From positions 5,533,145 to 5,597,144 of the forward strand of contig NC_088306.1 of NCBI RefSeq assembly GCF_032854445.1: a stretch of 64,000 nucleotides of DNA. The letters are read 5' to 3'. The translations under genes were made by a program, and so were the position numbers. This DNA is from Liolophura sinensis (lineage: Eukaryota; Mollusca; Polyplacophora; Chitonida; Chitonidae). A model generated the notes under the pieces. It was not told where the DNA came from. It saw only the letters and a list, made by a program, of their open reading frames with translations, and did no database searches. How positions within the stretch are numbered: the first letter of the stretch is position 1; every line of letters starts with the position of its first letter. This document shows, one piece after another, positions 1 to 8,423 of the stretch.

Positions 1-373
1 ACCCAGCAGTCAACAGTCTGGATCGCACTAAGCGGCTTGACACAGGAGTATTGGTAAATCTCATCCAGTCAGCGCGTATCTGGTTGGAACTCTTCGCACG
101 GCCATTGCGGCAAAGTCTCACCAGATACCGGTCCTCTCTCTCGGTGGTCTTTCCTGGCCGACCAGACCTCGGTCTAGGCGTCGGCACACCCGTCTGTCGG
201 TGTCGCTTAAAGTTTTTGGAGACGGCTCCCTGAGTGACACTAAGAGCTGCTGCAATGTCCTTCTGTTTTGCTCCACCCAGGCTCATACCAACGATACGGT
301 TGCAGACTGCAGCACTCAGTTGACGTCTCGTGATCACAGCAGTATTGTTGGAAACACTCTGGAGCACTGGCAT
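1..373 (-). CDS. Tc1/mariner transposase, N-terminal part (runs off the left edge)
   Basis: An uninterrupted minus-strand frame starts at ATG 373 and is still open at base 1 (124 codons). Residues about 18-60 (from RRQLSAAVCNRIVGMSLGG on) form a helix-turn-helix with the family pattern of a hydrophobic helix, then KDIAAALSVTQGAVSK as recognition helix. Next is a GRP hook-like motif (SGRPGKT, residues 70-76), then a second helical DNA-binding segment beginning REDRYLVRLCRNGRAKSSNQI. This is the paired-like bipartite DNA-binding region of Tc1 transposases. The catalytic domain is not in the window. No frameshift or stop is seen, so the copy may be young. The element class is well supported; the subfamily is not determined. 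Confidence 0.88.
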   Translation of the reverse strand, partial: MPVLQSVSNNTAVITRRQLSAAVCNRIVGMSLGGAKQKDIAAALSVTQGAVSKNFKRHRQTGVPTPRPRSGRPGKTTEREDRYLVRLCRNGRAKSSNQIRADWMRFTNTPVSSRLVRSRLLTAG

Positions 374-632
374 GCCTTAACCGAGCTTTTATAAGAGTTA
401 CAAGGTTAAATTATAATCATGTCTGCGTACATGACTTTTTCACTGAGAAATGGATGGTCATGCTTTGTCCCAACTGTAATTTTGCTCAGGTGACACAAGC
501 AATAATGGTGTGTATGAGCTGAAAGGGGACATAATCCACTACATTTTCCACCCAAACAAAAATGTGTGCATTCAATGTAAGGCGCACAAAAGTATGTTTC
601 TGGTAAATGCTATCATCAGTGAAAACAGTATT

Positions 633-653
633 CCAAACTTTTTTCCAGGACTG
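633..653 (-). repeat. Terminal inverted repeat of the Tc1-like element
   Basis: Minus-strand CAGTCCTGG followed by an A-run and GTTTGG, ending exactly where array sequence resumes after TA. The partner repeat is outside the window, so the inverted-repeat status is inferred from family knowledge. Confidence 0.6.
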
Positions 654-827
654 TAATATTACATTCATTTGGAATCTAGAGGTATTTTGCCTCTGAACCT
701 TTGCAAATTAACACAACAGCAATCTCTGATATATAAGCGTGAACAATTTAGAAAGGCGGTTCTGCAATTTGTCCGCGCATTTATTTTCTTAACCATTACC
801 CATTTGGTCTAACATGCTGTGGCGGAA

Positions 828-892
828 ACACTGACTGTTTTCATCGGCAATAATCTCTTTGGAGATAAGGAATTGACCTGCTAGGCGGAAGG
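828..892. other. Conserved spacer block with two GGCGGAA motifs
   Basis: In nearly all units the stretch from tggcggaaacactg to ctaggcggaagg stands out as well kept, including gtttt-atccgcaatattctctatggagataaggaattgacctgct. The GGCGGAA heptamer occurs twice in direct orientation about 55 bp apart (829-835 and 881-887 here). Other clear copies are 2511-2576, 13600-13665 and 63892-63960. Function unknown; a protein-binding site or a leftover coding frame are both possible. Confidence 0.45.
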
Positions 893-1202
893 TTTTTTTA
901 ATAATTAAATATAATATGTATCCCTAACATAACGTCTAACAAATTACTCCTTTAAAACTGTGTAAAAATGAAGGGCACGGAGACCTGTGCAGGCAAAATT
1001 TCAAACTTTATTTTGGATGGATTCATCCAAAGGTCCTTGGAATATTCCATGCAAGTGGTAGTTTTATTTGAGCTGAACCACGAGCAGTGTAGTTTAGAAT
1101 CCATTAAATTGCGTTCGGGTAACGTTCCTGATTTTAATATAATTTAGCAACGAAAGAACTGACGTAAGACAACATATTATATATGCATGTTTCACATGTG
1201 GT

Positions 1203-1208
1203 TTTATT
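1203..1208 (-). terminator. Polyadenylation signal AATAAA of gene copy 1
   Basis: The plus strand reads tttatt, so the minus strand reads AATAAA, 94 nt past the stop of copy 1. T/G-rich sequence follows on the minus strand (TGTTGTCTT in most units). The same motif in the same place is kept in almost every unit, for example 2875-2880, 10763-10768 and 19003-19008. Two further minus-strand AATAAA motifs lie deeper in most spacers (gcagttttatttgaac and aactttattttgg on the plus strand). Confidence 0.75.
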
Positions 1209-1301
1209 CAGTCATCACTATGTAAAGCAAGCCGACAACACAAACAAAGCGTTGTTCAAAAGCTGTAAAGGGCTTTAGGGTTTGGCCAACTTGAGTGTGT
1301 T

Positions 1302-1622
1302 CTACAGTCTCGCAAGTCGCCTGAGAGTTTGGTTGGATCTTGGTTTTATCCGCAATGCTGGTTTGCTTTTACTTTTTAGAAGTTCCTGTTGGTAAGGTGT
1401 GGCATGTATCAAGTGGCTGTCATTGCTCAATTTTGACTTCTCGGCAGAAGTGTTGACGTCAACTGTGGAGAAAACGATTGGCTTATACTGCTTTGTCAAT
1501 TCTTTGATATCTTGTTCTTTCTGGAAGGTGATTGCTTGCTTGAGAGACTGGTCATTGCTTGGGAGTGAAGTTGGGCTGTTACTGTGGCCAGGAACAACGT
1601 CGAGTGGAATAATGCTATACAT
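1302..1622 (-). CDS. Array gene copy 1, intact 106-aa protein of unknown family (reference entry)
   Basis: Unknown protein; I do not recognise the family and assign no function. The consensus begins MYSIIPLDFVPGHSNSPTSL. The middle (residues 32-66) is rich in K, E, T, S and N around FQKEQDIKDLTKQYKPIVFS. Residues 70-82 read HLIHATPYQQEQL, and the last 24 residues are basic (KSKSKP ... IKPRS ... LRRLARL). It is nearly cysteine-free, with no signal peptide, membrane segment or zinc motif, and probably largely disordered; a nuclear or nucleic-acid-binding role is only a guess from charge. The start is the first ATG after a TATA box (1686-1694) and a TCAG start-like site at 1662, leaving a leader of about 40 nt with context CCAACAATG. 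The gene is intronless and has AATAAA at 1203. Copy 1 differs from the consensus at R28K, D41E, T62K, N66S, Q81L and S97N. Confidence 0.72.
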   Translation of the reverse strand: MYSIIPLDVVPGHSNSPTSLPSNDQSLKQAITFQKEQDIKELTKQYKPIVFSTVDVNTSAEKSKLSNDSHLIHATPYQQELLKSKSKPALRIKPRSNQTLRRLARL

Positions 1623-1660
1623 TGTTGGAAGAGGTGTTGTCGAAGAGTGTCAAATGGTTT

Positions 1661-1694
1661 CTGAAGGCTTTAGGGAAAACTGGCCTTTTATATA
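1661..1694 (-). promoter_or_regulatory. Core promoter of gene copy 1 (TATA box and predicted start site)
   Basis: Minus-strand TATATAAAA at 1686-1694, and CTTCAG with the A at 1662, 32 nt downstream, the usual TATA-to-start distance with an initiator-like TCA. The same pair occurs ahead of almost every copy. Exceptions are copy 5 (TATATAGC), copy 7 (TATA deleted) and copy 20 (whole promoter deleted). Copies 2, 24, 25, 36 and 37 have TATATAAAT. Confidence 0.7.
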
Positions 1695-1834
1695 CACGAG
1701 TCGACCGTCAAGAGAAGTGTCGATTTCACTAGTCAGTTGTTTTTATCCAGACAAAGCTGACGATGTGTTTGTTCTTAGGTAATTGTTTTTAGAATGTCTG
1801 TCTAGATAATTGTTGGCCTACATAAGAAATTGAT
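1686..1834 (-). promoter_or_regulatory. Upstream module A (gene-proximal) of unit 1
   Basis: About 140 bp beginning at the gene TATA box and running upstream. The core on the plus strand is cacgagtcga at 1695, then tgtcgatttcactagtcagttg ending at 1739, and the far end is ttggcctacataagaaattgat at 1834. It is directly repeated as module B, offset 179-183 bp. Present in every unit except where deleted. Confidence 0.65.
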
Positions 1835-1868
1835 CAGACCGTTTGTTCTGGCTGTGTAGACAATGTTC

Positions 1869-2013
1869 CTCTCTATACACGGGTCAGGCGGCATAAGGAA
1901 TGTCGATATCACTAGTCAGTTGTCCATTAAAACAAAGGTGGGTGACCCTCTTTTTTAATATTTTTTCTTTGTTTGTATGTCTGGATCATTGTTGGCATAG
2001 AAAAGAAATTGAT
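1869..2013 (-). promoter_or_regulatory. Upstream module B, diverged duplicate of the promoter module
   Basis: The core 1878-1922 aligns without gaps to 1695-1739 of module A (about three quarters identical by eye), and the far end ttggcatagaaaagaaattgat (to 2013) aligns to 1834. Its TATA-like box is CTATACAC here, but many units read TATATAAAGG or TATATAGAGG on the minus strand (for example 14614-14622 and 12955-12965). It could act as a spacer promoter or enhancer, or be a decayed duplicate; the sequence does not decide. Confidence 0.6.
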
Positions 2014-2973
2014 TTTTCTCCGTTATTTGTCCGTTTTTCTTTGCGATCTCTAGTTACAGCGTTTGACCAATAATTTATTCATTAAGGAGCTAACGATGGG
2101 GGGATTGTCCTAGTATTACACAATGGGCGTTTGACTGAGTGTTACAAGAGTTTTTTCTCCGAGGGAATATTGACATGTCCCAGTCTGTGATGCGGCAAAA
2201 TCCGAGGTAAGACAGAAGATTGTGGTCAAATGGATGGAAAACATGCACATTACTGGAGTTTTACATATGAAACTAGTATTCGGAAAAATTTTTTCCCGAA
2301 ACACTTTTTCCTGCAACAAAGTAGCGTAGAAAATTTCTCTTTTACTTTTACATTCATTTGGAATCTATAGGTATTTTGCTTCTGAACCTTTGTAGATTAA
2401 CACAACGGCAACCTTCGATATGAACGCGTGAACAATTTAGAAAGGTGGTCCTGCAGTTTGTCCGCCCATTGTTTTTCTTGACCGTTACCCATTTGGTCTA
2501 ATATGCTGTGGCGGAAACACTCATTGTACTCATCCGCAATATTCTCTATGGAGATAATGAATTGACCTGCAAGGCGGCAGGTTTTTTATAATTAAATATA
2601 TTATGTAACATAACATAACGTCTAAGAACTTACTCTCAAGAAACTTTGTAAAAATAAAGGGCAAATCCAAAAAAAAACTTTTTTTTGGATGGATTCATCC
2701 AAAGGTCTTTGGAATATTCCATGCAAGTGGTAGTTTTATTCCAACTGAACTACGAGCAGTGTAGTTTAGAATCCATTAAATTGCGTTTGAGTAACGTTCC
2801 TGATTTTAATATAATTAGGCAAGGAAGGAAGTGACAAAAGACAACATAGTATACATGCATGTTTCACATGTGGTTTTATTCAGTCATCACTATGTAAAGC
2901 AAGCCGACAACAAAAATAAAGCGTTGTTTAAAAGCTGTAAAGGGCTTTAGGGTTTGGCCAACTTGAGTGTGTT

Positions 2974-3294
2974 CTACAGTCTCACAAGTCGCCTGAGAGT
3001 TTGGCTGGATCTTGGTTTTATCCGCAATGCTGGTTTGCTTTTACTTTTCAGCTGTTCCTGTTGGTAAGGTGCGGCATGTATCAAGTGGCTGTCATTGTTC
3101 AATTTCGACGTCTCTGTAGAAGTATTTACGTCAACAGTGGAGAAGACGATTGGCTTGTACTGCTTTGTCAAATCTTTGATATCTTGTTCTTTCTGGAAGG
3201 TGATTGCTTGCCTGAGAGACTGACCATTGCTTGGCAGTGAAGTTGGGCTGTTGCTGTGGCCAGGAACAAAGTCGAGTGGAATAATGCTATACAT
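2974..3294 (-). CDS. Array gene copy 2, intact 106 aa
   Basis: Close to the consensus; private changes include A60T, T75A and A104V near the end (RRLVRL). TATA at 3358-3366 (TATATAAAT), AATAAA at 2875-2880. Complete from start to stop. Confidence 0.7.
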   Translation of the reverse strand: MYSIIPLDFVPGHSNSPTSLPSNGQSLRQAITFQKEQDIKDLTKQYKPIVFSTVDVNTSTETSKLNNDSHLIHAAPYQQEQLKSKSKPALRIKPRSSQTLRRLVRL

Positions 3295-4692
3295 TGTTGG
3301 AAGAGGTCTTCTCGAAGAGTGTCAAATGGTTTCTGAAGGCTTTAGGGAAAACTGGCCATTTATATACACGTGTCGAGCGTCACGAGAAGTGTGGATTTCA
3401 CTAGTCACTTGTTTTTATCCAGACAAAGCTGACGATGTGTTTGATCTTAGATTATTGTTCTTAGATTGTCTGTCTATATGATTGTTGTGCTACAAAAGAA
3501 ACTGATCAGACCGTTTGTTCTGGCTGTGTAGACAATGTTCCTCTCTATACACGGGTCAGGCGGCATGAGGAATGTCGATTTCACTAGTTAGTTGTCCAGC
3601 CAAACAAAGGTGGTTGTCCTTCTTTTTTAATATTTGTTCTTTGTTTGTATGTTTAGATTATTGTTGGCATAGAAAAGACATTGATTTCTCTCCGTTATTG
3701 TTCCGTTTTACTTTGTGATCTTTGTTTACAACATGTGGGCAATAATTTATTCACTAAGGAGCGCACGATTGGGGATTGTCTTTGTATTACACAATGGGCG
3801 TTTTACCGACTGTTAGAAGATTCTTTTCTCTAAAGGGGTAATGACATGTCCCGGTCTGTGATGCCGCAAATTCCGTAGTAAGACTGAAGAATGTGGTCGA
3901 TTGGATGGAAAACATGCACATTTCTGGAGTTTTACATATAAAAGTAGTTTTCGCAAAACACTTTTTCCCGATACGCCTTTTTCTGCAAGAATGCAGAATA
4001 GAAGATTTCTCTTCTAATAATACACTTATTTAAAATCTAGAGGTATTTTGCTTTCGCACATTTGCAGATTAACTCAACAGCAACCTTTGATATAATAGTG
4101 TAAAAAAATTATAAAGCCGGTCCTGTAAATTGTCTGCGCAGTTTTGTTCTTGACCGTTACCCAGTTGGTGTAATTTGCTGCGGCGGAAGCCCTGACTGTT
4201 TTTATCCGCAATATTCTCTGTGGAGATAAGGAATTGACCGGCTAGGTTTAAGGTTTTTTTAAAATGTAACATAATTTGTATCTCCAATATAACTTCAAAG
4301 AACTTACTCCTTTGAAAATTTGCAAAAATGAAGTGCACGAAGACCTCTGCAGGCAAAACTTCCAACTTTATTTAAGATGGATTCATTTAAAGGTTCTTGG
4401 AATATTCTATGCAAGTGGCAGTTTTATTCGAACTGAACCACGAGCAGTGTAGTATACAATCCATTAAATCGCGTTGAAGTAACTTTCGTGATTCTAGTTT
4501 ATATAGGAAGGAAGGAACTGGCAAAAGACGACGTTATATATGCATGTTTCAGATGTGGTTTTATTCAGTCATCACTGGGAAGATAATATGTACATAAAGA
4601 AACAACAACAAAGCGTTGTTCAAAAGCTGTAAACTGCTTTAGGGTTTGGCCAACTTGAGTGTGTTCTACAGTCTCGCAAGTCGCCTGAGGGT

Positions 4693-4986
4693 TTAGGTGG
4701 ATCTTGGTTTTATCCGCATTGCTGGCTTGCTTTTACTTTTCAGCTGTTCCTTTTGGTAAGGTGTGGCATGTATCAAGCGGCTGTCATTGCTTAATTTTGA
4801 CGTCTCGGCAGTAGTGTTTACGTCAAAAATGGAAAAGACGATTGGCTTATACTGCTTTGTCAAATCTTTGATATCTTGTTCTTTCTGGAAGGTGGTTGCT
4901 TGCATGAGAGACTGGCCATTTCTTGGCAGTGAGGTTGGGCTGTTACTGTGGCCAGGAACAACGTCGAGTGGAATAATGCTATACAT
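4693..4986 (-). CDS. Array gene copy 3, C-terminally shortened to 97 aa
   Basis: A CAA-to-TAA change at codon 98 ends the protein after KPRST, removing the last nine residues including the LRRLARL tail. The start region and TATA (5050-5058) are normal. R28M is present. Confidence 0.62.
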   Translation of the reverse strand: MYSIIPLDVVPGHSNSPTSLPRNGQSLMQATTFQKEQDIKDLTKQYKPIVFSIFDVNTTAETSKLSNDSRLIHATPYQKEQLKSKSKPAMRIKPRST

Positions 4987-6292
4987 GGTTGGAAGAGGTC
5001 TTCTTGAAGAATGTCAAATGGTTTCTGAAGGCTTTATCAAAAACTGGCCTTTTATATACACGTGTCGAACGTCATGAGATGTGTCGATTTCACTCGTCAC
5101 TTGTTTTTATCCAGACAAAGCTGACGACGTGTTTGTCCTTAGATAATTGTTCTTAGAATGTCAGTCCATATAATTGTTGGCATACAAAAGAAATTGATCA
5201 GAGCGTTTGTTCTGGCTGTCTAGATAATGTTCCTTTATATTCACGGGTCAGGCGGAAAGAAGAATGTCGATTTCACTAGTCAATTTTCCAGCCAAACAAA
5301 GGTGGTTGTCCTTCTTATTTAGTATTTGTTCTTTGTTTGTATGTCTAGACCATTGTTGACATAGAAAAGGAATGGAGTTCTCTCCGTTATTGTTCCGTTT
5401 TACTTTGCGATCTCTCGTTACAACAGGTGGGCAATAATTCATTCATTAAAGAGCTGACGACTGGGGATTGTCTTTGTATGACACTACAGGCATTAAACCG
5501 ACTGTTACAATAGTTTTTTCTCCAAAGCGATAATGACATGTCCCGGTCTGTGATACTGGAAAACCTGTAGTAAGACTGAAGAATGTGGTTAACGGGATGG
5601 AAAACATGCACATTTCTGGACTTTTACATATGAAACTAGTATTTGCAATACACTTTTTCCCGAAACACCTTTTCCTGCAACAAAGTAGCATAGAAGATTT
5701 CTCTTATAATATTACATTCATTTGGAATCTAGAGGTATTTTGGTGCTGAACCTTTGCAGATTAACACGACAGCAACCTTTGTTATAAAAGTGTGAACAAT
5801 TTAGAAAGGCGGTCTTGCAATTTGTCTGCACATTGTTTTTCTTGACCGTTACCCATTTGGTTTAGTATGCTGCTTCGGAAACACTGACTGTTTTTATCCG
5901 CAATATTCTCTATGGAGATAAGGAATTGACCTGCTGGGCGGAAGGTTTTTTTTAATAATTAAATATAATATGTATCCTCAACATAATGTCTAACAACTTA
6001 CTCCTATAAAACTATAAAACACAGACCTGTGCAGGCAAAACTTCCAACTTTATTTTGGATGGATTCATCTAAAGGTCCTTGGAGTACTTTATACACGTGG
6101 TAGTTTTATTTGGACTGAACCACGAGGAGTGTACAATCCATTAAATTGCTTTTAAGTAACTTTCCTGATTTTAACAGAATTAAGCAACGAAAGAACTGAC
6201 GTAAGACAACATATTATATATGCATGTTTCAGATGTGGTTTTATTCAGTCATCACTATGTAAAGCAAGCCGACAACAAAAACAAAGCGTTGT

Positions 6293-6643
6293 TCAAAAGC
6301 TGTAAAGAGCTTTAGGGTTTGGCCAACTTGAGTGTGTTCCCTTGAGAGTTTGGCTGGATATTGGTTTTATCCGCAGTGTTGGTTTGCTTTTACTTTTCAG
6401 CTGTTCCTGTTGGTAAGGTGTGGCATGTATCAAGTGGCTGTCATTGTTCAATTTCGACGTCTCGGCGGAGTTGTTTACGTCAACCGTGGAGAAGACGATT
6501 GGCTTATACTGCTTTGTCAAATCTTTGATACCTTGTTCTTTCCGGAAGGTGGTTGCTTGCCAGAAAGCCTGGTCATTGCTTGGCAGTGAAGTTGGGCTGT
6601 TACTATGGCCAGAAGCAAAGCCCAGTGGGATAATGCTATACAT
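6293..6643 (-). CDS. Array gene copy 4, altered C-terminus, 116 aa
   Basis: A small deletion (tgttccCTTGAG where other copies have tgttctacagtctcgcaagtcgcctgag) removes the normal stop and the RRLARL end. The frame reads on into former 3' UTR, ending GTHSSWPNPKALYSF. The N-terminus is the PLGFASGHS variant. TATA at 6707-6715. This is the last gene before the island; its upstream module A is cut at 6847. Confidence 0.6.
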   Translation of the reverse strand: MYSIIPLGFASGHSNSPTSLPSNDQAFWQATTFRKEQGIKDLTKQYKPIVFSTVDVNNSAETSKLNNDSHLIHATPYQQEQLKSKSKPTLRIKPISSQTLKGTHSSWPNPKALYSF

Positions 6644-6847
6644 GGTTGAAAGAGGTCTTCTTGAGAATTGTCAAATGGTTTCTGAGGACTTTAGAGAAAA
6701 ATGGCCTTTTATATACACGTGTCGAGCGTCATGAAAAGTGTCGACTTCACTTGTCAGTCGTTTAGCCAGACTAAGCTGACGATGTGTTTGTTTTTAGATA
6801 ATTGTTTTCAGAATGTCAGTCTATATAATTGTTGGCCTACAAAAGAA

Positions 6848-7051
6848 CTTATAACACATACGTTAAACTTCTGTGAGACAGAATGAATTACATGGAACAT
6901 GTATAATTGATAAATGATGTGACACGAAAGAGATGTATTCTCAATACGTGTACATGTGTGTGAATATAACATTAGTTTTCTGACAAAGGGTTGGAAAAAA
7001 TTCAGTTCTACCATTCTGATCAATTTCTACATTTTTTTGTCTTGCTCACAG
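6848..7051 (+). other. Non-array sequence, probable intron end upstream of the USP exon
   Basis: Unique sequence of about 200 bp between the array edge and the USP exon. It ends in a good 3' splice site: a T-rich tract and ttgctcacag with AG at 7050-7051. No upstream USP exon is visible here or elsewhere in the window. Confidence 0.6.
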
Positions 7052-7414
7052 TTGGAAGGTCAGTTCAGAACGGTTGAGGGCAGACCTGGAGAGGCTATTG
7101 TCCACGTGGCTCGAACCGCCAATGCCAAACAGATTGTGATTGGCTCACGAGGCAGCAGTAAGCTACGGCGCACGCTGTTGGGTAGCATCACTGACTATGT
7201 GCTGAATCACGCGCACGTGGCCGTGCTTGTATGCAGAAACAAGCGCCATCTACTGGACCATGTGCTGCGAAAACAAGCATCCACTGAGGACGACCTCCGC
7301 AAAAGGAGCTTAAAAGACCGACTATTGCGTAAATACCACTCCATGGATGAACCAAGAGCGAAAGATTCTATTAAAAAACGAGACAGACAATCGTCACAAA
7401 CTGACAGCACGTAG
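7052..7414 (+). CDS. Universal stress protein (USP) family, last exon only
   Basis: The exon encodes 120 residues in frame from the splice acceptor at 7051 (phase 0) to the TAG at 7412-7414. Residues 10-62 are the C-terminal half of a USP (UspA-like, nucleotide-binding) domain: GRPGEAIVHVARTANAKQIV, then GSRG, nine residues, GS. This is the G-2x-G-9x-G(S/T) ATP-binding signature, followed by ITDYVLNHAHVAVLVCR. The last 58 residues are a charged, Lys/Arg-rich tail, longer than in minimal USPs. The first half of the domain must lie on upstream exons, which are absent, so the gene either has an intron spanning the left array and the transposon, or is a captured 3' fragment. The ATG at 6956 belongs to intron sequence and I do not use it. 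Confidence 0.85.
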   Translation: MEGQFRTVEGRPGEAIVHVARTANAKQIVIGSRGSSKLRRTLLGSITDYVLNHAHVAVLVCRNKRHLLDHVLRKQASTEDDLRKRSLKDRLLRKYHSMDEPRAKDSIKKRDRQSSQTDST

Positions 7415-8070
7415 CCCTCCGTAAGCGGCGTCGTCACGAACGCCTTCACGGTTTATAACACGTGTATAATGTACGAACAGAGTAATTTCCCTTGCTGCTG
7501 CGGTATGACAGTCTGAATCCGCAAATCTCTTTAGCATTCATGTTCACAGAAAGTGACATGTATTTCTATGTGATTTTTACAATGGGATTTTTGTTACTGG
7601 TTTTATTATCTAAGCAGACACATTACGGACGACCACGCAAGCTGATAAGAGCGTATATTCAACCAATTCTACCAATTCAACCAACATTTTCAAATTACAG
7701 TCAGTGTCTGCCAATCTTTGCCAGTCTGCCAAACGGGCGTTGTTGAGTTGGCTGTGAAAATAACACCTAGGCCCTATAGAGTGTCTTGCCAATGTTGACT
7801 GACTTTTTTAAACAAGATCTTTTTCATTTTTTCCACAGAAAGAAAAAAAATGTAAATGGAAAAAATATTTTGTGTGGACATTTTATCTTCTTGTACTGAC
7901 CACCACCTGTATTTTGCACTTACAACGGTAATATATAACCGCTTTATATTTTGTGCAAGAAGCTGCCAGCAAACATTTGTAACCGGCGGTTTCCGACGGA
8001 TTTCCGGAAAGTGTCTAGATTGCACGAAAGCCGGTTTTGTACATCATAATGTGGTGAAAGATGGGGAGTG
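7415..8070 (+). other. Likely 3' UTR or flank of the USP gene; no gene seen
   Basis: No coding frame I can support and no strong AATAAA in this stretch. AT-rich, with stops in all frames at short intervals. Confidence 0.4.
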
Positions 8071-8203
8071 TTTTATTTATTTATTTATTTGGTTGGTGTT
8101 TTACGCCCTACTCAAGAATATTTAACTTATACGACGGCGGGCTTAAGATGGCAGAAAACCCACGACCATCCGCAGGTTGTTGACCGACTTTCCCACGTAA
8201 GGG
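8071..8203 (-). mobile_element. tRNA-derived SINE, 5'-truncated copy
   Basis: Plus-strand order is (TTTA)n, then ggttggtgttttacgcc, tcaagaatattt, acttatacgacggcgg and aacccacgaccatccgcagg. The T-rich end is the SINE tail read backwards, so the element lies on the minus strand. The tRNA-like head is missing. I recall this body sequence as a common dispersed element of molluscs; that is recollection, not a search. Confidence 0.65.
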
Positions 8204-8262
8204 TTGTGTATACTAAAACTGAATAATGCTGTATCATATTGTTGATGATGATCTGAGGCTTC

Positions 8263-8423
8263 GTTCTTCATATGTGTTGTGCGGTTGGGCAATAATCATT
8301 CTTTTTACGTGTTGTGCGGTTAGGCAATAATCATTCTTCATACGTGTTGTGCGGTTAAGCAATAATCATTCTTCATACGTGTTGTGCGGTTAAGCAATAA
8401 TCATTCTTCATACGTGTTGTGCC
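8263..8423. repeat. 35-bp minisatellite, about 4.5 copies
   Basis: The core gtgttgtgcggtt.agcaataatcattcttcatac recurs with starts at 8274, 8309, 8344, 8379 and 8414, an exact 35-bp period. The last two full copies are identical. Confidence 0.9.

Larger units (their letters stand above)
1..653 (-). mobile_element. Tc1/mariner-like DNA transposon, one end
   Basis: The outer end at 653 reads CAGTCCTGGAAAAAAGTTTG on the minus strand, a typical Tc1-like terminus, and is followed at 654-655 by TA and then by ordinary array sequence. This fits insertion at a TA target inside an array unit (other units read ttataatattac at this point). The 5' non-coding part is 374-653; the transposase N-terminus is 1-373. 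The other end and the catalytic DDE/D region lie left of the window, so I cannot tell whether the element is complete. The 280 bp between transposase start and terminus hold no other gene I can support. Confidence 0.8.
654..6847 (-). repeat. Tandem array block 1, units of about 1.67 kb (gene copies 1-4)
   Basis: Landmark sequence inside the gene (ttatccgca.tg.tgg) recurs near 1348, 3021, 4711 and 6368, giving periods of 1673, 1690 and 1657 bp. The block starts mid-spacer at the Tc1 insertion and stops abruptly after cctacaaaagaa at 6847, inside the upstream module of copy 4. Each unit of spacer (about 1 kb between genes) holds three minus-strand AATAAA motifs, a conserved GC-richer block (for example 828-892) and the paired upstream modules. 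I see no rRNA, tRNA, snRNA or histone gene in the spacer. Confidence 0.95.
3600..6847. repeat. Higher-order block, left copy (paired with 11500-14560)
   Basis: From the spacer upstream of gene copy 2 to the left edge of the island, this matches 11.5-14.56 kb more closely than other units. Both share tgtgatcTttgtttaca-type spacer changes, the same 98-105-codon open frame at 4069 and 11960, and the same C-terminal deletion in gene copies 4 and 7. The offset is 7737 bp at genes 4 and 7. Confidence 0.75.

Noticed and set aside
400-653. Minus-strand frame 486-668 as a transposase part
   Set aside because: It spans the transposon terminus and lies upstream of the transposase ATG; chance frame.
1370-1410. 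Splice-like signals (tttacttttcag, gttggtaagg) on the plus strand within the gene
   Set aside because: They would define a 12-nt exon on the strand opposite the promoter; treated as coincidence.
1399-1782. Plus-strand open frames antisense to the gene (up to about 136 codons, ACIKWLSL...; repeated in many units)
   Set aside because: They mostly begin with GTG, have no plus-strand promoter or poly(A) context, and exist because the gene's reverse strand happens to lack stops. The TATA, ATG context and AATAAA all favour the minus strand.
5248-5691. Minus-strand spacer frames such as MNYCPPVV..., MHVFHPV... and MLLCCRK...
   Set aside because: They overlap one another in different frames, merge and split between units through indels, and have no shared start or promoter. 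Read as chance frames in repeated AT-rich DNA.
6956-7051. ATG at 6956 as the USP start
   Set aside because: The 32 codons before 7052 are AT-rich, lack USP features and end in a clean 3' splice site.
8263-8423. CRISPR-like array
   Set aside because: A plain 35-bp tandem repeat without spacers, in eukaryotic DNA.
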